This document shows positions 8,060 through 16,478 of a DNA stretch of 49,382 nucleotides, piece after piece. The DNA lies in the NCBI GenBank assembly GCA_016193045.1, contig JACPSW010000059.1:1-49382 (forward strand), in the 5' to 3' direction. Under the pieces are notes generated by a model. That model was given only the letters and a program-made list of their open reading frames with translations, did no database searches and was not told the DNA's origin. The DNA comes from Candidatus Rokuibacteriota bacterium. GTDB taxonomy: Bacteria; Methylomirabilota; Methylomirabilia; Rokubacteriales; CSP1-6. Each line of letters starts with the position of its first letter. The stretch's first letter is position 1. Both the position numbers and the translations under genes were made by a program.

Positions 8060-8941
8060 ATGATTCGGAGCATGACGGGGTACGGACGGGCCGAGGTGGT
8101 GGGGGAAAAGATCGTCGTGTCGGTCGAAGCCCGGTCGCTGAACCATCGCCACCTCGACGTCGCGCTGAAGCTCCCCCGCTCGCTGGCCGGCCTCGAGCTG
8201 GAGGCCAGGCGCCTGCTCCAGGGACAGATCCAGCGGGGGCGTCTCGACGTCAGCGTGAGCGTGAAGCCCCTCGCCGAGGGAGGGGGCGCCTTGAAGGTGG
8301 ACGCGGCCCTCGCCCGGCGTTATATCGAGCAGGCGATGGCGCTGAGCGACGCCCTGGGCTTGGACGCCGAGCCGACGGTCGAGTGGGTCCTCGAGCGCCC
8401 CGGGGTGGTGACGCTCGGCGAGCCGGAGGCGGTCGCTCCCGAGGCCGGGTGGTCTCTGGTGGCCGAGGCGCTCGCCCGTGCCATGGAGGACCTGGTCACC
8501 CGGCGGGAGGCCGAGGGCGAGGCGCTCGCCAAAGATCTCACGGCGCTGTACGACGCGCTCTTCGCGGAAGTGGAGCGGATGACCCAGCGCGTCCCGGCGG
8601 CGCTGGCCCAGCGCGCGGGACGGGTGAGAGAGCGGATCAAGGCCCTCCTGGGCGAGCACCCGGTGGACGAGGGGCGGCTCGCCATGGAAGCCGCCGTCTG
8701 GGCCGAGAAGACCGACATCAGCGAGGAACTGGCGCGGCTCAAGGCCCACCTCGGCCAGTTCGCGGGCCTGCTGAAGGAAGGCGGCGCGGTGGGACGGACG
8801 CTGGACTTCCTGGTCCAGGAGATGAACCGGGAGGTCAACACGGTGGCGTCGAAGGCCAACGACCTGGAGCTCTCTCAGCTGGCCCTGGCCTCCAAAGGGC
8901 ACCTGGAGAAGATCCGCGAACAGGTCCAGAACGTGGAGTGA
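8060..8941 (+). CDS. yicC: YicC/YloC-family endoribonuclease
   Basis: The 293-residue protein has the family's hallmark N-terminus MIRSMTGYGRAE and C-terminus with TLDFLVQEMNREVNTVASKA, which carries the acidic/aromatic conserved block, ending near KIREQVQNVE. E. coli YicC and related proteins cleave RNA, including small RNAs, with RNase partners. It is first of a run with gmk and rpoZ, an arrangement seen widely in bacteria, and is served by the promoter at 7978. Confidence 0.95.
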   Translation: MIRSMTGYGRAEVVGEKIVVSVEARSLNHRHLDVALKLPRSLAGLELEARRLLQGQIQRGRLDVSVSVKPLAEGGGALKVDAALARRYIEQAMALSDALGLDAEPTVEWVLERPGVVTLGEPEAVAPEAGWSLVAEALARAMEDLVTRREAEGEALAKDLTALYDALFAEVERMTQRVPAALAQRAGRVRERIKALLGEHPVDEGRLAMEAAVWAEKTDISEELARLKAHLGQFAGLLKEGGAVGRTLDFLVQEMNREVNTVASKANDLELSQLALASKGHLEKIREQVQNVE

Positions 8942-8948
8942 GGGGGGC

Positions 8949-9575
8949 GTGGAGCCGGTCGCTAGGCGGCGGGGGACACTGATCGTCGTCTCGGCTCCCT
9001 CGGGGGCCGGCAAGACGACGCTCTGCACCGAGGTGCGCTCGAGGCTCCCCGATCTGGCCTACTCGGTCTCGTACACGACCCGGCCGCCGCGGCCGGGAGA
9101 GGTGGAGGGCAAGGACTTCCACTTCGTCAGCGCGGCGGCGTTCAAGGGAATGGTCGAGCGCGACGAGTTCGCCGAGTGGGCGATCGTGCACGATAATTAC
9201 TACGGGACGGCGGCCCGGCCGCTGGAGGAGGCGCTGGACGCCGCGCTCGACATCCTGCTGGACATCGACACGCAGGGAGCGCGCCAGCTGAGGACGCGCT
9301 ACCCCGAGGCGGTCTCGGTGTTCATCGTGGCGCCCTCTCTCGAGCTGCTCGAAAGGCGGCTCCGGGAGCGCAAGTCGGATGCGCCCCAGGAAATCGCCCG
9401 CCGGATGGCGCGGGCGCGGGAGGAGATCGCGGCCTGGCGGGAATACAGTTATCTGATCATCAACCGGGACCTGAAGGAAGCGGTGGACCAGCTGGCCAGC
9501 ATCATCCAGGCCGAGCGCTGCCGGACGAGCCGGCTGGCCTTGAAGCTCCCCGACCTCGCGCTCCCGGAGTCATAG
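8949..9575 (+). CDS. gmk: Guanylate kinase
   Basis: The 208-residue enzyme phosphorylates GMP to GDP. The P-loop is SAPSGAGKTT (residues 15-24). The GMP-binding region includes SVSYTTRPPRPGEVEGKDFHF and the aspartate-rich ILLDIDTQGARQL. It starts at GTG 8949, seven bases after yicC, following an AGGGGGG ribosome-binding sequence. The lid (RLRERKSDAPQEIARRM) is complete. It is cotranscribed with rpoZ, joining nucleotide supply with RNA polymerase as in many bacteria. Confidence 0.96.
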   Translation: MEPVARRRGTLIVVSAPSGAGKTTLCTEVRSRLPDLAYSVSYTTRPPRPGEVEGKDFHFVSAAAFKGMVERDEFAEWAIVHDNYYGTAARPLEEALDAALDILLDIDTQGARQLRTRYPEAVSVFIVAPSLELLERRLRERKSDAPQEIARRMARAREEIAAWREYSYLIINRDLKEAVDQLASIIQAERCRTSRLALKLPDLALPES

Positions 9576-9590
9576 GAGGAACACGCGCGT

Positions 9591-9794
9591 ATGGCATTTC
9601 CATCCCTCGAAAAGTCGCTGCAGAAAGTCTGGAATCGATACCTGCTGGTCGTGGTCTCCGCCAAGCGCGCCCGCCAGCTGAACCGGGGCGCCGCGGCCCA
9701 GGTGGAGTCCAAGCACAAGAAGTGCACCAGCGTGGCCCTCGAAGAGCTGGCCCAGGCCAAGATCCACTACCGGGTGAAGGACGAAGCGCAGTAA
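9591..9794 (+). CDS. rpoZ: DNA-directed RNA polymerase omega subunit
   Basis: The 67-residue protein is a short omega subunit that helps beta-prime fold and binds ppGpp-related signals in some bacteria. Family features are the N-terminal helix ending in NRYLLVVVSAKRARQLNRGA and the TSVALEELAQAKI segment. It follows gmk by 15 bases with an AGGAGG ribosome-binding site, and its stop abuts the coaBC start. Size and gmk linkage make the identification strong despite its shortness. Confidence 0.93.
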   Translation: MAFPSLEKSLQKVWNRYLLVVVSAKRARQLNRGAAAQVESKHKKCTSVALEELAQAKIHYRVKDEAQ

Positions 9795-11015
9795 ATGACG
9801 CTCGCCGGCAAAGAGATCATCCTGGGGGTCACGGGGTCGATCGCCGCCTACAAGGCGGTGTATCTGCTGCGGGAACTCGTGCGATTCGGCGCGGGCGTCA
9901 GCATCGTCCTGACCGAGCACGCCCAGAGGTTCGTCGCCCCCTTGACGTTCCGCACCCTGTCCGGGCGTCCCGTCTTGACCGATCTCTTCGATCCCCAGAC
10001 GGACGCGGCCGTGGAGCACGTCGAGCTGGCGAATCGCTGCCACGCCTTCGTCGTGGCGCCGGCCACGGCGAACCTCCTCGCCAAGGCGGCCCACGGCATC
10101 GCCGACGATTTCCTGACCACGCTCCTGCTGGCGACGCGCGCCCCGGTGCTGATCGTCCCCGCCATGGACGGCGGCATGTGGGACCACCCGGCCGTGGTGG
10201 CCAACGTCGCCACGCTCCGGGCGCGCGGTCTCACCGTCCTCGACCCGGACACCGGAGCGCTCGCGTCGGGCCTCCCGGGCAAGGGACGCTTTCCCGAGAT
10301 CGACGTGATCCTCGAGGTGCTCCAGCGCCTCCTCTCGCCGGTGAAAGACCTGGCGGGCCAGCGACTCTTGATCACGGCGGGGCCCACGCGGGAGCCCATC
10401 GATCCCGTGCGCTACCTGTCGAACCGCTCGTCGGGCAAGATGGGCTACGCCCTCGCCATGGCGGGCCTCCGGCGCGGGGCCGAGGTGGTGCTGGTGTCCG
10501 GCCCCACCAGCCAGACGCCGCCGGCCGGGGCGGTCTTCGTCCCGGTGGAGACCGCCGAGGAGATGCGCGAGGCGGTGCTGCAGCACCTCTCCTGGGCCAC
10601 TATCGTGATCAAGGCCGCGGCCGTCGCCGACTACCGCGCCCGGGAGGCCAACGCCGACAAGATCAAGTCCAAGCAGGACGGGCTGACCCTGGAGCTGGCG
10701 GCCACGCCCGACATCCTGAAGGAGGTCGCGGCCCGGAAGGGCGACCAGTTCGTCGTGGGGTTCGCCGCCGAGACTCAGGAGGTGAAGCGCCACGCCCTGG
10801 CCAAGCTCGAGGCCAAGCGGATCGACCTCATCGTGGCCAACGACGTGAGCCAGAAGGGGATCGGCTTCGAGGCCGACGACAACCAGGTCACGCTCCTGGA
10901 CCGCTGGGGCGGGGCGATCGAGCTTCCCAGGATGCCCAAGCTCGACGTGGCGAACGCCGTGCTCGACCGCATCCTGGCCCTGGGCGCCGCCAAACCCGCC
11001 AAGGTCTCCCGCTAA
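9795..11015 (+). CDS. coaBC: Bifunctional phosphopantothenoylcysteine decarboxylase / phosphopantothenate-cysteine ligase
   Basis: The 406-residue protein makes 4'-phosphopantetheine in coenzyme A synthesis. The N-terminal flavin-dependent CoaC part has GVTGSIAAYKAV near the start, ATANLLAKAAHGIADD, and PAMDGGMW, a variant of the better-known PXMNXXMW motif. The position of the catalytic cysteine in E. coli CoaC reads serine here (LASGLPGKGRF), a change I have also seen in PAMD-type homologues. The CoaB part starts around residue 190 with LLITAGPTREPIDPVRYLSNRSSGKMG in two segments. The ATG directly follows the rpoZ stop. Confidence 0.94.
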   Translation: MTLAGKEIILGVTGSIAAYKAVYLLRELVRFGAGVSIVLTEHAQRFVAPLTFRTLSGRPVLTDLFDPQTDAAVEHVELANRCHAFVVAPATANLLAKAAHGIADDFLTTLLLATRAPVLIVPAMDGGMWDHPAVVANVATLRARGLTVLDPDTGALASGLPGKGRFPEIDVILEVLQRLLSPVKDLAGQRLLITAGPTREPIDPVRYLSNRSSGKMGYALAMAGLRRGAEVVLVSGPTSQTPPAGAVFVPVETAEEMREAVLQHLSWATIVIKAAAVADYRAREANADKIKSKQDGLTLELAATPDILKEVAARKGDQFVVGFAAETQEVKRHALAKLEAKRIDLIVANDVSQKGIGFEADDNQVTLLDRWGGAIELPRMPKLDVANAVLDRILALGAAKPAKVSR

Positions 11016-11024
11016 TGCTGCGGA

Positions 11025-11097
11025 GTTCGAGCGCGGGCTTTGCCCGCGCAAGCTCCGGGGGGAGGAATCGGAAGGGGGGCGGAGCCCCCCTCCGAGG
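11025..11097 (+). repeat. 73-bp two-hairpin element, family A, copy 1
   Basis: Hairpin 1 pairs GCGCGGGC (11031-11038) with GCCCGCGC (11042-11049) around TTT. Hairpin 2 pairs GGGGGGC (11074-11080) with GCCCCCC (11084-11090) around GGA and extends by CGGA/TCCG with one bulged A. The element ends in TCCGAGG, eight bases before the ATG of the UDG gene, so its last bases can act as the ribosome-binding site. Copies at 20845-20917 and 30856-30928 have the same length and orientation. Confidence 0.92.
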
Positions 11098-11104
11098 GTA
11101 AGCC

Positions 11105-11788
11105 ATGGCGGCGGAGGAGCTGGCCGAGGCCCTCCGGTCCCTCGCCGAGTCCCTCCGCTTCTACCAGGCCATGGGCCTGAAGGATCTGCCGCTCACGCGC
11201 GACTACTTCCCCACTCCGGACGAGGCCCTCGCCCGCCAGGAGCGAGACCTCCAGGGGTGCCCGCGCTGCAAGCTCTCCCAGGGGCGCACGACGATCGTCT
11301 TCGGCTCCGGCAACCCGCGGGCCGAGCTCGTGTGCATCGGCGAGGCGCCGGGCGCCGATGAGGACGCGCAGGGCAAGCCCTTCGTCGGCCGGGCGGGGCA
11401 GCTCCTCACAAAGATGCTCGAGTCGGTGGGCTTCGACCGCGAGCGCGACTGCTATATTCTGAATCTGGTCAAGTGCCGACCCCCCCAGAATCGCAACCCC
11501 GAGCCCGATGAGCTCGCCGCGTGCGAGCCGTTCCTCCTGCGCCAGTTGGGCGCCATCCGGCCCAAGGTCATCCTCGCGCTGGGGGCCTTCGCCGCCCAGT
11601 CCCTCCTCAGGACCAAGGAGCCCATCGGCAAGCTCAGGGGACGCGTCTTTTCCCTTCAGTCCGCGATCCTGATCCCGACGTTCCACCCCGCGTTTCTCCT
11701 TCGCAATCCAGGCCAGGAGTTCAAGCGGCAGGCCTGGGAGGACCTGAAGCTCGCCCGGCAGGAGTACGACCGGCTCCGCTCCCGATGA
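11105..11788 (+). CDS. Uracil-DNA glycosylase, family 4 (4Fe-4S)
   Basis: The 227-residue enzyme removes uracil from DNA. The family-4 motif 1 is [15 protein letters not shown] and motif 2 is HPAFLLRNP near residue 198. Four cysteines at 52, 55, 124 and 140 match the C-X2-C-Xn-C-X15-C ligand pattern for the 4Fe-4S cluster. The N-terminal 50 residues are an extra helical stretch common in longer bacterial members. It is preceded by repeat element A and overlaps the priA-like gene (ATGA), so base repair and replication restart are coupled in one message. Confidence 0.95.
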   Translation: MAAEELAEALRSLAESLRFYQAMGLKDLPLTRDYFPTPDEALARQERDLQGCPRCKLSQGRTTIVFGSGNPRAELVCIGEAPGADEDAQGKPFVGRAGQLLTKMLESVGFDRERDCYILNLVKCRPPQNRNPEPDELAACEPFLLRQLGAIRPKVILALGAFAAQSLLRTKEPIGKLRGRVFSLQSAILIPTFHPAFLLRNPGQEFKRQAWEDLKLARQEYDRLRSR

Positions 11789-13608
11789 TCGTTGACGTCG
11801 TCTTCGATCTCCCCGTCCCCCATCCGTTCTCCTATCGCGTGCCCCCCGGCCTCGCGGTCACTCCCGGCCAGCGAGTTCGCGCGCCGCTCGGCAGCCGGGC
11901 GCGTGTGGGGCTGGTGGTGGCCGCGCGCGACGGAGACGGAGAAACGCTCAAGCCGCTCGCCGGCGCGGCCGAAGCGGGCCCGATCCTCTCCCGGTCTCCG
12001 CTGGAGCTCACGCGCTGGATCGCCGGCGAGAGCCTGTCGAGCTGGGGGTCGACCGTGGCGGCCCTCGTCCCTCCCGCTCCGCGGAGCGCGACGGAGGCCA
12101 TGCCGGCGCCTCCCGAGTGGGCGCCGGGCGGGGGGGAACGCCCGTCCCTGCTGACCGGCGGCGACCGAGAGGAGCGCCTGCTCGCGCGCATCGCCGAGGA
12201 AGCCGAGGACCGCGGGATTCTCCTCGTGGCGCCGGAGATCGACGTGGCGGCGGCGTGGGCCGGTCGCCTTTCCGCGACCCTCAAGGTCCCCGTCGCGAGG
12301 CTGGACAGTGGAATGGCCGACGGGGAGCGGTGGAGCGCGTGGATGGCGCTGGCGCGCGGCGCCGTCAGGATCGGCATCGGCACCCGCTCGGCGCTCCTGG
12401 CGCCGGCGCCCGCCCCCGCGACCCTGGTGCTCCTGGACGAGAACGATCCGGCCCACAAGCCGCCCGGGCCCCCGCGCATCCATTCGCGGGACGTCCTGCT
12501 CGAGCGCGCCCGGCGCGAAGGGAGCCGGCTCTATCTGACCGCCGCCACGCCGAGCGCGGAGAGCTGGTGGCGGGCCGACGAGGGCCGGCTCCAGCGCCTC
12601 TCGGACGGGCCGTCGCCCTGGCCCAGCGTGTCGGTCGTGGACGTGCGGGGAGCGCTCAGGGCCCATCCGCTCTCCCCCCTCCTTCGCGGGGCCATGAAGG
12701 AAACGCTCGCGGCCAACGGCAGGGTCCTCCTCCTCGTGACTCGCATCGGCTCGGCGATGGCGTGCAACGAGTGTGGCTTTCTCGTCCGGTGCCCGGAGTG
12801 CGGGATCGCCTTGGCCTTTTCCCGCGCGCGGCGGGAGCTGGCGTGCCGGCTGTGCCGCCGCGCCGATCCCGCGCCCGACACCTGCCCCCACTGCCGCGGC
12901 CGCCAGCTGGCGCCGTTCGGCTGGGGGACCGAGCGCGTGGAGCAAGCGGTCAGGGCGGAGTTCCGGCGCTACCGTATCGTGCGTGACGACGCCGAATCGG
13001 GGCGGGGCCGCGCCCGGGCGGCGGGCGACAGCGGCGCGCAGGTGGTCGTCGGGACCCGCGCGGCGCTCAAGGCATTCGTCCCTCGCGCGCCCTCGCTGAT
13101 CGGGTTCATCACCCCCGACCCCATCCTGAGACTGCCGGACTTCAGAGCCGGCGAGCGGGCGTTTTCCCTCCTCTGGGCGGCGGCCGAGAAGGTCGCCGGC
13201 CGCGGCCGGGTGGTCATCCAGACCCAGCATCCCACCCACTACGCCGTTCGCGCGGCGGCGGAGCAGGACCTGGCCGGCTTCTACAAGGACGAGCTCGGCT
13301 TCAGATCGGAGCTCGGGTATTCGCCGTTCCGCCGGCTCTGCCTCCTGACGATCAGGAGCCGCACCGAGGGCGCCGGCCGGCGCCTGGCGGAAACCCTCCA
13401 TCGGGAGCTGAGCGGCCTCGGGGGACTGACGGTGTATCCCCCCGCGCCGCTCGGCCGCTCGCCCCGGGCGGCCCGCTGGCAGATCGTCCTGAAGGGCGGC
13501 GACGACCTCCCCGCGCGGCTCTCCCCCCTGCTCGGGCCGTCCCGGGAACGCCGAGGCGACGGCCGCGGTATCATAGAGGTCGAGATGGATCCGGTGGATC
13601 TCGCATGA
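11785..13608 (+). CDS. priA: PriA-like primosomal protein with degenerate ATPase motifs
   Basis: The 607-residue protein has PriA architecture: N-terminal 3'-end-binding domain (VDVVFDLPVPHPFSYRVP), GTRSALL, LTAATPSAESW, the paired zinc-binding cysteine region from C327-C330 (CNECGFLVRCPECG) to CPHC, then GTERVEQAV. PriA normally restarts stalled forks and is about 730 residues. Here no Walker A (GxxGSGKT) is visible; the region reads LLTGGDREERLL near residue 125, and the DEEH box is DEND at 218-221. It is probably helicase-dead, as in Actinobacteria, but may still act as a loader. The start overlaps the UDG stop. Confidence 0.88.
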   Translation: MIVDVVFDLPVPHPFSYRVPPGLAVTPGQRVRAPLGSRARVGLVVAARDGDGETLKPLAGAAEAGPILSRSPLELTRWIAGESLSSWGSTVAALVPPAPRSATEAMPAPPEWAPGGGERPSLLTGGDREERLLARIAEEAEDRGILLVAPEIDVAAAWAGRLSATLKVPVARLDSGMADGERWSAWMALARGAVRIGIGTRSALLAPAPAPATLVLLDENDPAHKPPGPPRIHSRDVLLERARREGSRLYLTAATPSAESWWRADEGRLQRLSDGPSPWPSVSVVDVRGALRAHPLSPLLRGAMKETLAANGRVLLLVTRIGSAMACNECGFLVRCPECGIALAFSRARRELACRLCRRADPAPDTCPHCRGRQLAPFGWGTERVEQAVRAEFRRYRIVRDDAESGRGRARAAGDSGAQVVVGTRAALKAFVPRAPSLIGFITPDPILRLPDFRAGERAFSLLWAAAEKVAGRGRVVIQTQHPTHYAVRAAAEQDLAGFYKDELGFRSELGYSPFRRLCLLTIRSRTEGAGRRLAETLHRELSGLGGLTVYPPAPLGRSPRAARWQIVLKGGDDLPARLSPLLGPSRERRGDGRGIIEVEMDPVDLA

Positions 13609-14126
13609 TCCTGAAAGTCAGGAAGTACGGCGACCCGATCCTGAGACGAAAGGCGGATCCGATCCCGGCCGTCACGCCCGAGATCGAGGGGCTCATCGCC
13701 GACATGATCGAGACCATGTACGACCAGGTCGGGATCGGCCTCGCCGCCTCCCAGGTCGGCATCCCGCTTCGGCTGATCCTCGTGGACGACAACAAGGGCG
13801 GCGGCGTGCGGCCACTCATCAACCCGGCCATCGCCGGGCGGCGGGGCAGTGTCGAGGGCGAGGAAGGGTGCCTCTCGATCCCGGGAATCTTCGCCCCGGT
13901 CGTGAGGGCCGAGTGGGTGAAGGTCGAGGCGTTGGACCGCAATGGCGCGCCGCTGGTCCTGGAGGCCAGCGGGCTCCTGGCGCGGGTGATCCAGCATGAG
14001 ATCGATCACCTCGAGGGGATCCTCTTCATCGACCGGCTGGACAAGGTCACGCGCGACCGGATCAAGCGGAAGATCAAGAAGGAAGGGCTTCCGGACGAAG
14101 CCCCCCACTCGGCCTTCGCGCTCTAA
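13605..14126 (+). CDS. def: Peptide deformylase
   Basis: The 173-residue metalloenzyme removes the formyl group from new proteins. All three motifs are present: GIGLAASQVG, EEGCLSIPG and QHEIDHLEG, the last with the two metal-binding histidines and catalytic glutamate. Length is typical. It overlaps the priA-like stop (ATGA) and precedes fmt, the enzyme that adds the formyl group to initiator tRNA, a classic pairing. Confidence 0.97.
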   Translation: MILKVRKYGDPILRRKADPIPAVTPEIEGLIADMIETMYDQVGIGLAASQVGIPLRLILVDDNKGGGVRPLINPAIAGRRGSVEGEEGCLSIPGIFAPVVRAEWVKVEALDRNGAPLVLEASGLLARVIQHEIDHLEGILFIDRLDKVTRDRIKRKIKKEGLPDEAPHSAFAL

Positions 14127-14141
14127 TCCCGGACCGCCCCG

Positions 14142-15074
14142 ATGAAGGTTCTCTTCTACGGCACGCCCGAGTTCGCCCTTCCGACGCTCGAGGCGCTTCT
14201 CGACCGTCACCAGGTCGTCGCCGTCGTCACACAACCCGACCGCCCCGCGGGCCGGGGCCAGCGCGTCACGGCCTCGCCGGTGAAGCGGCGCGCCGAGGCC
14301 GCCGGGCTGCCCATCCTCCAGCCCGCGCGGCTTCGCGATTCCGAGTGGCCCGACCGCCTCCGCGGCTTCGGCGCCGAGGTTGCCGTGGTCGTCGCGTTCG
14401 GCCAGATCCTGCCCCGAGGCGTGCTCGACGTCCCGCCTCGGGGCTCGATCAACGTCCACGCCTCACTCCTGCCGCGCTACCGCGGCGCCGCGCCCATCGC
14501 CTGGGCACTGATCCGCGGCGAGACCGAAACCGGGATCACGACCTTCCTCATGGACGAAGGGATGGACACGGGCCCGATCCTCCTCCAGGATGCGACGCCG
14601 ATCGAGCCCAGCGAGACGGCGGGAGAGCTAGCGGCGCGGCTTTCGCGTCTGGGGGCCGCCCACTTGCTGAAGACGCTGGAGAGTCTCGATACGCTCACGC
14701 CCAGGCCCCAGCGCCATGAACTGGCGACGCTGGCCCCCCGGCTCAAGAAGGAGGACGGCGCCCTCCGGTGGACCGAGCCCGCCCGGGCCCTCGTCAATCG
14801 GATCCGCGGCTGCAACCCCTGGCCCGGCGCGACGGCCCAGACGCCGCGGGGGAGGATCTTCATCTGGCGGGCCGCGGCCCTGGACGAGCCCTTCACCGCC
14901 GAGGCCGGCGAGGTCGTGAGGGCCGCGAGCGGGGCGCTCGCCATCGCGACCGGCGCCGGCCTGCTCCTGCCGCGCGAGGTCCAACCCGAGAACCGCCGGA
15001 TCATGGCGTGGAACGCCTTTCTGGCCGGCGCCCGGATGGGCCCCGGTGCTCGGCTCGACACCCGGACCGCGTGA
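14142..15074 (+). CDS. fmt: Methionyl-tRNA formyltransferase
   Basis: The 310-residue enzyme formylates Met-tRNA(fMet) with 10-formyl-THF. The N-terminal formyltransferase domain shows FYGTPEFALPTLEALL, the folate-site stretch SLLPRYRGAAPI with the catalytic asparagine in INVHAS just before it, and ITTFLMDEGMDTGPIL. The C-terminal tRNA-binding domain starts near residue 205 (RIRGCNPWPGATA). It lies 15 bases after def and overlaps rsmB by four bases (GTGA). Confidence 0.96.
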   Translation: MKVLFYGTPEFALPTLEALLDRHQVVAVVTQPDRPAGRGQRVTASPVKRRAEAAGLPILQPARLRDSEWPDRLRGFGAEVAVVVAFGQILPRGVLDVPPRGSINVHASLLPRYRGAAPIAWALIRGETETGITTFLMDEGMDTGPILLQDATPIEPSETAGELAARLSRLGAAHLLKTLESLDTLTPRPQRHELATLAPRLKKEDGALRWTEPARALVNRIRGCNPWPGATAQTPRGRIFIWRAAALDEPFTAEAGEVVRAASGALAIATGAGLLLPREVQPENRRIMAWNAFLAGARMGPGARLDTRTA

Positions 15075-16420
15075 GCCCCATCTCTCCGGCGCGGGTCGAA
15101 GCCCTCAGGATCCTCTGCCGGGTCGAAGAGGACCAGGCCTTCGCCGACCTCGCCCTCGACGCGGCGCTCGAGCGGGCGAAGCTTCCGGCGCGCGACCGGG
15201 CCCTCGCGACGGAAATCGTGTACGGGACGCTCCGCTGGCAGCGGCGCCTGGACTGGATTCTCGCCCCGCACTCCCGGCGGCGGCTCGACCGCCTCGACCT
15301 CTGGGTGAGGAATCTCCTGCGCCTCACGGCCTACCAGCTCCAGTTCCTCTCCAAGGTGCCGGCCTACGCCGCGGTCAACGACGCCGTGGCGCTGGCCAAG
15401 CGGCGGGCCCACGGCGAGGCCGCTCCATTCGTCAACGCCGTCCTGCGCTCCCTGACCCGCAGCGGCGGCAGCCCCCCTCCCCCGCCGGAGGATCCCGTGG
15501 AGGACATCGCCACGCGACTGTCGTTTCCATCCTGGCTGGCCCACCGCTGGGCCCGACGGTTTGGCCTGGACGAAGCGGAGCGGCTGATGACGGCCCTCGA
15601 CGAGCGGCCGGTGGTCACCATTCGCGCAAATTTGCTCGAATGCACTCGGGCTCAGCTCGCCCAGCGGCTCGAGGATGAAGAAGAAGTGGCCTGCTCGGCC
15701 ACCACCTTTGCCCCCGAGGGGCTGGCGCTTGAGGAGCCCGGGCCGGCCTTCAGGTTCAAAGCCTTCAAGGCGGGCTGGTTCATCCTTCAGGACGAGGCGT
15801 CCATCCTCGTCAGCCACCTCCTCGGGCCGAAACCGGGAGAGACCGTCGCCGACGTCTGCGCCGCACCGGGGACCAAGACGACTCACCTGGCGGCGCTGAT
15901 GCAGAACTCCGGGAAGGTCGTGGCCATGGATCCCCACGCGGCGCGGCTCAAGCTGGTCTCCCGCGCCGCGGCGCGGCTGGGAGTCAAGATCGTGGAATGC
16001 CATGGAGGGAGCGCCCAGGCCCTGGCCCCCAGGTTCAAGGACCGCTTCGACCGGGTGCTGGTTGACGCCCCCTGCTCGAACCTCGGCGTCATCCGCCGGC
16101 ACCCCGACGTCAAGTGGCGCCGCGCTGAGGCCGACCTTCCCCGCCTCGCCGAGTGGCAGCGAGCGATCCTCGACGCCGCCGCCCCGATGTGCCGGGCTGG
16201 AGGCACCCTCGTCTACGCCACCTGCTCGCTGGAGCCCGAGGAGAATGAGGGAATCATTCTCCCCTTCCTCGAAGCCCATCCCGAGTGGCGATTCGACCCG
16301 CCGGGCGAGGCCGAGTTCCCGATTCCCTTCGAGCCGCCCGGCGTGCTACGCTGCCTCCCGCACAAGCACGGCACCGACGGCTTCACCGCCTTCCGGTTGA
16401 AAAGAGGCGACGGACGGTGA
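15071..16420 (+). CDS. rsmB: 16S rRNA (cytosine-967-C5)-methyltransferase
   Basis: I chose GTG 15071, which overlaps the fmt stop, giving 449 residues, the usual RsmB length. The first about 140 residues are the NusB-like RNA-binding domain (ALRILCRVEEDQAFADLAL; YGTLRWQRRLDWIL). The methyltransferase domain has SAM motif DVCAAPGTKTTHLA, the PCSNLGVIRRHPDVKW motif with one catalytic cysteine, and ATCSLEPEENE with the second. It modifies 16S rRNA during ribosome assembly and sits with fmt as in many bacteria. Confidence 0.94.
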   Translation: MSPISPARVEALRILCRVEEDQAFADLALDAALERAKLPARDRALATEIVYGTLRWQRRLDWILAPHSRRRLDRLDLWVRNLLRLTAYQLQFLSKVPAYAAVNDAVALAKRRAHGEAAPFVNAVLRSLTRSGGSPPPPPEDPVEDIATRLSFPSWLAHRWARRFGLDEAERLMTALDERPVVTIRANLLECTRAQLAQRLEDEEEVACSATTFAPEGLALEEPGPAFRFKAFKAGWFILQDEASILVSHLLGPKPGETVADVCAAPGTKTTHLAALMQNSGKVVAMDPHAARLKLVSRAAARLGVKIVECHGGSAQALAPRFKDRFDRVLVDAPCSNLGVIRRHPDVKWRRAEADLPRLAEWQRAILDAAAPMCRAGGTLVYATCSLEPEENEGIILPFLEAHPEWRFDPPGEAEFPIPFEPPGVLRCLPHKHGTDGFTAFRLKRGDGR

Positions 16421-16478
16421 TGGCTGCGCCCGACTGGCACCAGCGGAGACCGGGTATGGGAAGCAACAAGCTAGTGGA

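Noticed and set aside
10120..10300. Serine in place of the CoaC catalytic cysteine and PAMD in place of PAMN as a broken coaBC
   Set aside because: The two changes occur together in other apparently functional CoaBC proteins I recall, so it looks like a natural subtype.
9570..11051. Long minus-strand frame opposite coaBC
   Set aside because: It is a shadow of rpoZ/coaBC, dominated by G, R, H, D and L residues, with no domain.
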